This document shows, one piece after another, positions 1 through 4,620 of a stretch of 5,512 bases of DNA (positions within the stretch are counted from its first letter, which is position 1; each line of letters starts with the position of its first letter). The notes under the pieces were generated by a model. That model was not told where the DNA came from and did not search any database. It saw nothing but the letters and a program-made list of their open reading frames with translations. The position numbers and the translations under genes are program-made. This stretch comes from JBDGSM01 sp042217615 (lineage in GTDB: Archaea > Nanohalarchaeota > Nanosalinia > Nanosalinales > Nanosalinaceae), in NCBI GenBank assembly GCA_042217615.1, contig JBDGSI010000008.1, positions 1 to 5,512 on the forward strand, given 5' to 3'.

Positions 1-1215
1 ACCTCCCATGCCGGTCCAGACGTCTTCGTCTTCCTCGTAGACCTGGACTTCGACACTCATCTCAGTGTACGGATAGTAGGAAGGAATCAGCCGGACGTCG
101 TCGTACCCCATTTCCGAGAAGAACTTTGTCAAATATCCTTTCAGGTTCTTGAAGGTCACATCTTTCCCTATTACGAACCCATCGGTCTGGTAGAACTCGG
201 CCAGGTGCGTTCTATCCACGGTTTCATTCCTGAAATTCCTTCCCACCATGAAAAGTTTCTTCGGCAGCTCCTCCTCATTAATATCGATTTCATGCAGTCT
301 TTTAGCCGAGATAGATGTTGTATGAGTTCTCAAAACATTTCTCTCCGCCTCTTCTCTGCTCCATTCTCCGCCGTAACCGGTACTACCGGTCTCCCAGCCG
401 TTCTCATGCGTCTCTTTTACGTGTTCGATTTTGTCGCCGTACTCGGACAGATCCGCTGTCTCCGGCTCCTCAATGAAGAACGTGTCGTGGAGTTCCCGGG
501 CCGGATGGTCCTGTGGAGTGTACAATGCGTCGAAGTTGAGGAAGCTTGGTACTATGTAGTTGCCTGACATTTCCTCGAATCCCATTTGAAGCCAGGTCTG
601 TCTAGTATGCTCAAGTATATTACGGTAATAATGTTTCTTACCTGTCGAAGGCGTCTTAGCCCTTGCCTCAACATTGAAGTCTGTCTCAACTTCTTCTATA
701 TCCAGTTCAAGGCCTTTCTCAGTAAGCTTCAATCTTTTCTCAGTTTCAGTTTTCACTTCTGCAAGGCCTCTCTCCTCATCTTCTTCAGTGAACTCTCCCT
801 CTTTCAAACGTTGTTTTACAGGGTCTGAGACTGCCTGTCTGCCTTCAGAGCTTAAGATGATCTCTCCCTCTTCAATCTCTATCCAGTTCTTTTCCTTAGC
901 CTTCCCGATTGCAATATCTTTAGGAAGACTGTCTAGTTCCGATATTTTGACAGATCCTTCAGAAGCTTTCTGCACCAGTCTGTACTCCGGAGAGCCTTCT
1001 CTAACTACTTCCTCCCCTTTTTCAGTTAGCTGGTAGCTGAGTTCTTCATCTTCCTCTATTGAAGTAAGGCCTTTCTCCTGAAGCTCCAGGGCTGCACGGT
1101 TAACCATTGCCTGGTCAAAACCTTTTTGTTCAAACTCTGAAACGTATTCTGCGTTTTCCTGTTTCAGCTCTTTGAGAACCTCTAAGGCCTGGCTTGAAAG
1201 ATTCACTTGTACCAC
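1..1215 (-). CDS. pheS: Phenylalanyl-tRNA synthetase alpha subunit, 3' end cut by window
   Basis: Cytoplasmic class II synthetase subunit that, with PheT, charges tRNA-Phe. The 405 visible codons run in frame to base 1; roughly 90-100 residues, including class II motif 3, should lie beyond the window, judging from the usual archaeal length near 500. Residues 1 to about 180 are acidic and look like the tandem winged-helix N-terminal region of archaeal/eukaryotic PheS. The catalytic core shows DHPARELHDTFF at about 236-247, LRTHTTSIS at about 295-303, and motif 2 (FMVGRNFRNE, then DRTHLAEFYQTDG) at about 322-346. The start is uncertain. I chose GTG at 1215; GTG at 1206 is also in frame, and a stop lies upstream near 1249-1251. 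The ATG at 1220-1218 is out of frame and reaches a stop after five codons. No Shine-Dalgarno is seen, but a TATA-like box sits 19-26 bp upstream, which fits a leaderless message. Family identity is near certain. Confidence 0.96.
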   Translation of the reverse strand, partial: MVQVNLSSQALEVLKELKQENAEYVSEFEQKGFDQAMVNRAALELQEKGLTSIEEDEELSYQLTEKGEEVVREGSPEYRLVQKASEGSVKISELDSLPKDIAIGKAKEKNWIEIEEGEIILSSEGRQAVSDPVKQRLKEGEFTEEDEERGLAEVKTETEKRLKLTEKGLELDIEEVETDFNVEARAKTPSTGKKHYYRNILEHTRQTWLQMGFEEMSGNYIVPSFLNFDALYTPQDHPARELHDTFFIEEPETADLSEYGDKIEHVKETHENGWETGSTGYGGEWSREEAERNVLRTHTTSISAKRLHEIDINEEELPKKLFMVGRNFRNETVDRTHLAEFYQTDGFVIGKDVTFKNLKGYLTKFFSEMGYDDVRLIPSYYPYTEMSVEVQVYEEDEDVWTGMGG

Positions 1216-1233
1216 GGCATGAGTTGGCCGAGA

Positions 1234-1241
1234 CTTAAATA
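1234..1241 (-). promoter_or_regulatory. Putative archaeal TATA box for pheS
   Basis: The minus strand reads TATTTAAG, preceded by purine-rich AAGGACAGG, which could act as a BRE. A start site about 26 bp downstream of the box centre falls near 1211, between the two candidate GTG starts (1215 and 1206), so the transcript would have little or no leader. It is inferred from position and composition only. Confidence 0.55.
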
Positions 1242-1288
1242 CCTGTCCTTAAGCACAAAGATCTCTTCTCTAGAAAGCATTTATCAGT

Positions 1289-1293
1289 AAAAA
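1289..1293 (-). terminator. Possible oligo-T terminator after the Roadblock gene
   Basis: The minus strand has a run of five T (context GATTTTTACTG) 12 bases after the Roadblock stop codon. Archaeal RNA polymerase can terminate on T-rich tracts without a hairpin. The run is short, and read-through into pheS is possible. Confidence 0.3.
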
Positions 1294-1305
1294 TCTGAGG
1301 GTTTT

Positions 1306-1671
1306 TCAAAGGACTTGTTTGACTTTGTTGACTGCGTCGGTCATTTCTACTTTGATCAGTCCCATGTTTACGTCTTCTTCTGTGAGTATTGTCAGTATTC
1401 CTTCACTTCCTGCACCTGTACTGATCAGTTTACCTTCCTCACTTTCTATAGTAACTTGATTAACATCTCCCATGTTTAATGCTTCACTTGCTGTTTCTCC
1501 TGATCCTACAGTTGAAGCAGTCATCGCACCAACCTGATCATCATCAATATCACCGCCCAAGTTGGAAGCAATTAGAAGTCCGTCTCTACGCACTACTGCT
1601 GCGCCTTTGATTCCTTGAACATCACCCAAATCATTCAAAGGCTCCATCAGTTTTTCTTCCTTACTGCTCAT
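1306..1671 (-). CDS. Roadblock/LC7-domain protein (MglB/CvnB-like)
   Basis: A 121-residue acidic protein made up of a single Roadblock/LC7 fold. It has the typical opening GIKGAAVVRRDGLLIAS at about 20-36, a central helix around QVGAMTAST, and the later strands EGKLISTG and GILTILTEED. Known relatives (MglB, CvnB, RLC7 proteins) dimerise and bind Ras-like GTPases, often as activators. The partner here is probably the GTPase fusion encoded 65 bp upstream on the same strand. The start ATG overlaps the stop of a 16-codon mini-ORF by ATGA, and an AAGGTG site lies 7 bases upstream, so translation may start independently, by coupling, or both. A stop codon lies upstream in frame, which fixes the start. 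There is no signal peptide or membrane segment. The fold call is strong; the partner and the effect on GTP hydrolysis are inferred. Confidence 0.93.
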   Translation of the reverse strand: MSSKEEKLMEPLNDLGDVQGIKGAAVVRRDGLLIASNLGGDIDDDQVGAMTASTVGSGETASEALNMGDVNQVTIESEEGKLISTGAGSEGILTILTEEDVNMGLIKVEMTDAVNKVKQVL

Positions 1672-1718
1672 TTGCTTACACCTTTATTACCTGGAATCAG
1701 TTTTTTAAAGTATTTCAT
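1668..1718 (-). CDS. Candidate 16-codon mini-gene or leader peptide
   Basis: The ORF encodes MKYFKKLIPGNKGVSK, a very basic peptide (five Lys, no acidic residue) in a window where proteins are acidic. It has the best-placed ribosome site seen here: GAGGAGG with 8 bases before the ATG. It lies wholly between the GTPase and Roadblock genes, and its TGA overlaps the Roadblock ATG (ATGA), the usual layout for translational coupling. It could be a functional micropeptide, a leader that delivers ribosomes to the Roadblock gene, or a chance ORF. I do not recognise a family. The strong ribosome site would have no other obvious gene to serve, because the Roadblock ATG lies about 55 bases further on. 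Confidence 0.5.
   Translation of the reverse strand: MKYFKKLIPGNKGVSK
1679..1684 (-). promoter_or_regulatory. Ribosome binding site for the Roadblock gene
   Basis: AAGGTG on the minus strand, 7 bases before the Roadblock ATG, partly matches the anti-Shine-Dalgarno and lies inside the mini-ORF. It supports the chosen start but is weaker than the site upstream of the mini-ORF. Confidence 0.5.
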
Positions 1719-1726
1719 GTTTTTAT

Positions 1727-1733
1727 CCTCCTC
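1727..1733 (-). promoter_or_regulatory. Strong ribosome binding site for the 16-codon mini-ORF
   Basis: GAGGAGG on the minus strand, 8 bases upstream of the mini-ORF ATG at 1718 and just after the GTPase stop codon (1739-1737). It is the main reason to take the mini-ORF seriously. Confidence 0.6.
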
Positions 1734-1736
1734 ACT

Positions 1737-2906
1737 TCATGTATAGTACCAGGAGTGCTGGCTAAGTATTTCCTGCATTAAAACTTCCAAGGCTTCATCA
1801 AGGCCTTCACCGTGTTTGGCATCTATACCTACTGTCGTAATACCTAATTCTTCCTCTATCTCCTTAGGATCCTTTGCTCCTTCTTTGTTCTGGAAGTTTG
1901 CAAGCACTATAAACGGCAGGTCTTCAGCTTTCAAATCCTGTTTCAGCTTTCTAGCCCTGTCATAGTTAGGGTCTCGAGCATCTACAACGATAAAGCATCC
2001 GAAAATACTTCTTCCCAGGAAATCTAAGGCCCAGTCAAAACGTTTCTGGCCTGGAGTACCGAATAGCTCTGCTTTAAGACCGTTTCTCTCCACCTGGCCG
2101 TGATCTAACGATACAGTGGTTCCAAGCCTGTCAACAGATACAGCCTCCTCCGACATACTCTGAACCGTGGTAGATTTACCGGCATCGTAAGGACCGGTGA
2201 CAAGTATTTTAGGCACGTACATTACAAGGCCTTCAGGAGTGATATCAAATGGAACTTTGGTTTCAATATCCGGTTTCCTGACATCAATATACTTCAGTAC
2301 TATGCCGCTTCTTTCAAGGCCTTTAAGGTGGATTATGTAGTCAAATATTTCTTCAAGTTTCTGAAGGTCCTGGTCATCTTCTTCCTCGAATCCAAGGTTT
2401 GGCAGGAAGAAGTAGTTTGTTGCCAGGGTTTCGTCGGCTACAGGCTTTACTTCTTCTACGAACTGTTCTACTTCGTCCCATTGACCTGCGAAAGTGTCTA
2501 GGGAGTCCATGATGTATGTTGTTCCCCAGTCTTCTAGTTCTCTTAGAGCTTCTTTTGTGGTTTCTTTTGCTTCCTCTAGGTAGTCTGATCTGTCTGCTTT
2601 TAGATCTGTTTCGATCTGGAATCTTTCATCTGATTCTTTTTCCAGCGTTGAGGAGAAGCCGTCTATTATTGCTGTCTCTCCTTCTGCACCGTCGAAGTCT
2701 ACTCTTTCCCTTATATACTGAGGCATTCTATTGTTTACGAAATACACGAGGTTGTCTCCTTCTTCTAATCTGTGTTTTACGAGAGCTGATGCAAACTTTG
2801 ACTTATCAACCGCTAGATCTGCCAGGAAAAGCACGTTGGATCCTTGTTCTACTCCTCCATCCAAAGCATCATTCAGTCGCTCAAGCGGCAGTTCAACCTT
2901 CGACAT
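1737..2906 (-). CDS. KaiC-like pseudo-ATPase domain fused to an MglA/CvnD-type small GTPase
   Basis: A 389-residue acidic cytoplasmic protein. Residues 1 to about 232 align with the two neighbouring KaiC-like proteins from the opening LNDALDGG motif to the closing FDITPEGLVMY strand. The P-loop position reads LADLAVDKSK, so Walker A is gone, while a Walker B-like YIMDSLD (Asp134) remains. Residues about 232-389 form a Ras-superfamily GTPase: G1 GPYDAGKST (238-246), candidate switch I TTVSL (263-267), G3 as GTPGQ (283-287), a G4 position reading NFQN (337-340) instead of NKxD, and G5 DAK (362-364). GTPGQ in place of DTxGQ is also known in COG2229/CvnD-type GTPases. The adjacent Roadblock gene fits such a GTPase. 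A TATA-like box about 26 bp upstream and the lack of a Shine-Dalgarno suggest a leaderless start at this ATG. The domain calls are solid; guanine specificity and function are open. Confidence 0.92.
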   Translation of the reverse strand: MSKVELPLERLNDALDGGVEQGSNVLFLADLAVDKSKFASALVKHRLEEGDNLVYFVNNRMPQYIRERVDFDGAEGETAIIDGFSSTLEKESDERFQIETDLKADRSDYLEEAKETTKEALRELEDWGTTYIMDSLDTFAGQWDEVEQFVEEVKPVADETLATNYFFLPNLGFEEEDDQDLQKLEEIFDYIIHLKGLERSGIVLKYIDVRKPDIETKVPFDITPEGLVMYVPKILVTGPYDAGKSTTVQSMSEEAVSVDRLGTTVSLDHGQVERNGLKAELFGTPGQKRFDWALDFLGRSIFGCFIVVDARDPNYDRARKLKQDLKAEDLPFIVLANFQNKEGAKDPKEIEEELGITTVGIDAKHGEGLDEALEVLMQEILSQHSWYYT

Positions 2907-2928
2907 ACAGTAGAATAATACTTTCTGG

Positions 2929-2936
2929 TTTATAAA
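2929..2936 (-). promoter_or_regulatory. Putative TATA box for the GTPase-Roadblock operon
   Basis: TTTATAAA (palindromic) is centred about 26 bp upstream of the GTPase ATG at 2906. This is the distance expected if transcription starts at the start codon itself. No ribosome site precedes that ATG, which agrees with a leaderless message. Confidence 0.65.
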
Positions 2937-2966
2937 GCTATTTTGGCAGAAAGCCGAAAAGCCTGT

Positions 2967-2972
2967 AAAAAA
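2967..2972 (-). terminator. Second oligo-T tract downstream of the pseudo-KaiC gene
   Basis: Six T on the minus strand (context GGTTTTTTACAGG), about 70 bases after the stop codon. It may be a backup termination tract. It is part of the repeat element described at 2957-3023. Confidence 0.3.
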
Positions 2973-3016
2973 CCTTTAAAGCCCTGAGAAAACGTCACCC
3001 CTATTTCAAAAGCCTG

Positions 3017-3022
3017 AAAAAA
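3017..3022 (-). terminator. Oligo-T terminator candidate after the pseudo-KaiC gene
   Basis: Six T on the minus strand (context CAGTTTTTTCAGGC) beginning about 18 bases after the stop codon at 3041, with more T-rich sequence beyond. This fits archaeal U-tract termination and would separate this gene from the GTPase operon, which has its own promoter. Confidence 0.45.
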
Positions 3023-3040
3023 CTGTAGCCTGGCTCTTAT

Positions 3041-3736
3041 TTAGTTATCAACCTGTATTTCTCCATCATCACTTACTTCGAAGTCCATCCACTCTCTACT
3101 GGCGTCTGTCTTATCCATTCTCTTGATTGAAATCTTTTTATCGTCTCCTTCAATCTTTGTCTCTATTACACCATCAGCTACGTGTTTTATGGTGTTAACT
3201 GTTTTCTCATCATGCATACCAGCTTCTAACGTAATCACCAGACAGCCTCCCGAACTTGAGCTTTTTGCACCCACAACCTGCAGGAACTTAACCGCAGACT
3301 TAGGATCAGTGTAAAGAAGCAGCGTTGAAGCCGAATGGATGGCAACACGCTTTGATTCATCGCCTAAAGCATTTAAAGCGTCTGTAAATGTCATGTTCAT
3401 CTGATTAAGATCAGAAAGGCCGTCCAGTGCAAAATCAGAGTCGCTTCCGCCAGCCTGCCAAGAATAACCATCTACAAAGACAATTCTATCCTCATACTCG
3501 CTGAAATCCCAGCCATAGTACTCCGCATCATCCTTAACATCCTCAGGAGACCCATCCAAACTGACATACATAGATTCCTCGCCGTTCTGAAGGCCTTCAT
3601 AGACAAACCTATTGACTATCGACTCTTTCCCCGTTCCGTCAGCCCCCATCAGTATGATTGTAGAGTTCTTTGGGAAGCCGCCGTTGAGAGCTTCGTCAAG
3701 GCCTTCTATACCTGTACTTTCTCTGTCATCTGACAT
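3041..3736 (-). CDS. KaiC/RAD55-like protein with degenerate Walker motifs (probable pseudo-ATPase)
   Basis: A 231-residue acidic protein with a single RecA/KaiC-fold domain. The family opening STGIEGLDEALNGGFP (7-22) is clear. The P-loop reads GADGTGKES (31-39), where Glu38 replaces the Ser/Thr that should follow Lys37 and bind magnesium. The Walker B position reads RVAIHSAS with His134 where the aspartate belongs. The Glu-Glu pair that follows the second strand in active KaiC proteins is LDGSPE here (about 60-65). These changes suggest lost or altered ATP hydrolysis, so a regulatory or scaffolding role is more likely; nucleotide binding may remain. It differs from its neighbours in having a short leader with AAGGAGG 12 bases before the ATG. 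It is transcribed away from the intact KaiC-like gene and towards the GTPase operon. It is not a circadian clock KaiC, which has two domains. Confidence 0.9.
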   Translation of the reverse strand: MSDDRESTGIEGLDEALNGGFPKNSTIILMGADGTGKESIVNRFVYEGLQNGEESMYVSLDGSPEDVKDDAEYYGWDFSEYEDRIVFVDGYSWQAGGSDSDFALDGLSDLNQMNMTFTDALNALGDESKRVAIHSASTLLLYTDPKSAVKFLQVVGAKSSSSGGCLVITLEAGMHDEKTVNTIKHVADGVIETKIEGDDKKISIKRMDKTDASREWMDFEVSDDGEIQVDN

Positions 3737-3748
3737 CTTTGGGAGAAG

Positions 3749-3755
3749 CCTCCTT
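3749..3755 (-). promoter_or_regulatory. Ribosome binding site of the pseudo-KaiC gene
   Basis: AAGGAGG on the minus strand with a 12-base gap to the ATG at 3736, slightly longer than usual. It supports this start and sets the gene apart from the leaderless-looking genes nearby. Confidence 0.6.
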
Positions 3756-3776
3756 GTGAAAGTAATCGGTTCCAGT

Positions 3777-3784
3777 TATTTATA
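3777..3784 (-). promoter_or_regulatory. Putative TATA box for the pseudo-KaiC gene
   Basis: The minus strand reads TATAAATA. A start site about 26 bp downstream falls near 3754, giving a leader of about 18 bases that begins at or next to the AAGGAGG site. It forms a divergent pair with the plus-strand box at 3815-3822. Confidence 0.6.
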
Positions 3785-3814
3785 ATAGATGGACACGGAA
3801 GCAGAAAAAGCCAA

Positions 3815-3822
3815 CTTTAATA
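3815..3822 (+). promoter_or_regulatory. Putative TATA box for the intact KaiC-like gene
   Basis: CTTTAATA is centred about 32 bp upstream of the ATG at 3851, so transcription would start within a few bases of that codon. No Shine-Dalgarno lies between. The match to a TATA consensus is moderate. Confidence 0.45.
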
Positions 3823-3850
3823 GGCTGTCCAGACCCAATTCATTGATGCA

Positions 3851-4579
3851 ATGGCTGAAGTCCCAAGAACCAAAACCGATATCCAAGGCCTTGACCAAAT
3901 TCTGAACGGCGGTATTCCAGACGAGCATACAGTAGTGATAAGCGGGACTTCAGGAGCCGGTAAAACAACGCTCACAACCCAGTTCCTTTACAACGGCGCT
4001 AAAAAACACGATGATAAAGGCCTTTACTTCACGCTGGAAGAACCGGCTCGTAACATTGTCGAGACAAGCAAACAGTTTGACATGGACTTTGAAAATGATG
4101 AAGATGTGAAGGGAAAGGTTAAATTCCACGAGGAACTTAATCTTATGAGAAAAGGTAGCGGCGGAGAAGTTTTCGAGCCAGACAGGTTTGTAGAGGCTTT
4201 CAAACGTGAGATAGAAGAGTTTGAACCTGACCGCGTGGTTCTTGACTCTATAACAAAGTTTGCCATGGTTTTTGACTCTTCTCCTTTGAGAAGAGAGAAG
4301 GTTTCCGAGCTTGCACAGTTCCTCAGGGAGCAAAGCTGTACATCCTGCCTTCTTGCCGAGATACCTTACACAGGCGGGGAGAGACAGGTTTCAAAGTATC
4401 AGATTGTAGAGTTTGTGGCTGATGGAGTAATACTGCTTGGAAACGAAAGAACAGAGTCTTCCCGTACACGTACTCTTGAAGTATTCAAAATGCGTAGAAC
4501 AGACCACTCCTCAGACATTCACCCGCTTAAAATCACAAACAGAGGAATAGTAACCTACCCCAACCAGACAGCATTCTAA
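3851..4579 (+). CDS. KaiC/RAD55-like RecA-fold ATPase, motifs intact
   Basis: A 242-residue single-domain KaiC-family ATPase. In order: family opening TDIQGLDQILNGGIP (9-23), Walker A GTSGAGKTT (32-40), catalytic Glu63-Glu64 in YFTLEEP, Walker B RVVLDSIT with Asp132, a KMRRTDH segment (213-219) matching the KMRxxxH element that KaiC proteins use across the subunit interface, and a closing strand ITNRGIVTYP. It should bind and hydrolyse ATP and probably oligomerises, as relatives do. Archaeal members take part in signalling, archaellum assembly (ArlH) or recombination; nothing here selects among these. It is the only KaiC domain in the window with all motifs and may be the active partner of the degenerate copies. 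The start is the first ATG in frame after a TATA-like box, with no ribosome site; an ATG five bases earlier is out of frame. It converges with the SpoIIM-like gene. Confidence 0.93.
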   Translation: MAEVPRTKTDIQGLDQILNGGIPDEHTVVISGTSGAGKTTLTTQFLYNGAKKHDDKGLYFTLEEPARNIVETSKQFDMDFENDEDVKGKVKFHEELNLMRKGSGGEVFEPDRFVEAFKREIEEFEPDRVVLDSITKFAMVFDSSPLRREKVSELAQFLREQSCTSCLLAEIPYTGGERQVSKYQIVEFVADGVILLGNERTESSRTRTLEVFKMRRTDHSSDIHPLKITNRGIVTYPNQTAF

Positions 4580-4598
4580 GGAAAACCTCCCTTTCCTT
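4578..4598. terminator. Weak hairpin between convergent genes
   Basis: AAGGAAA (4578-4584) and TTTCCTT (4592-4598) are perfect inverted arms around a 7-base loop. The left arm overlaps the TAA stop of the KaiC-like ATPase. No T-tract follows on either strand, so a terminator role is only suggested by its place in the 41-bp convergent gap. Confidence 0.25.
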
Positions 4599-4620
4599 CC
4601 AAACGCAGAAATACACAGTA

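Larger units (their letters stand above)
2957..3023. repeat. Three imperfect direct repeats upstream of the GTPase promoter
   Basis: Plus-strand copies are AAAAGCCTGTAAAAAAC (2957-2973), AAAGCCCTGAGAAAAC (2978-2993) and AAAAGCCTGAAAAAAC (3008-3023). Their starts are 21 and 30 bases apart, close to two and three helical turns. They lie between the pseudo-KaiC stop codon and the TATA box of the GTPase operon. They could be operator sites or, read on the minus strand, a set of T-rich termination tracts. The sequence does not decide between these. Confidence 0.5.

Noticed and set aside
205..567. Plus-strand ORF of 120 codons, with similar ones at 586-828 and 674-1036
   Set aside because: They lie antisense to pheS, whose catalytic motifs and acidic N-terminal region are clear on the minus strand; their Ser/Phe/Leu-rich translations are typical shadows.
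1218..1220. ATG upstream of pheS as the start codon
   Set aside because: It is out of frame with pheS and runs into TGA after five codons; the in-frame GTG codons at 1215 and 1206 remain.
2516..2935. Plus-strand Leu/Arg-rich ORF of 139 codons
   Set aside because: It is antisense to the N-terminal part of the GTPase fusion, has a low-complexity translation, and has no ribosome site or family motif.
2957..3023. CRISPR-like array
   Set aside because: The repeats are short, imperfect, A-rich and irregularly spaced, with no spacer-sized unique segments and no cas genes.
3041..3736. Decaying pseudogene
   Set aside because: The reading frame is intact at normal length, with a promoter and ribosome site; only catalytic positions are changed, which fits a maintained pseudo-ATPase better.
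3950..4333. Minus-strand ORFs opposite the intact KaiC-like ATPase (also 4024-4266)
   Set aside because: The plus strand encodes a full set of KaiC motifs across this stretch, so these are antisense shadows.
3041..4579. A circadian clock kai locus
   Set aside because: Clock KaiC is a double-domain protein with KaiB partners. These are single-domain RAD55/KaiC-like proteins, and no kaiB is present.
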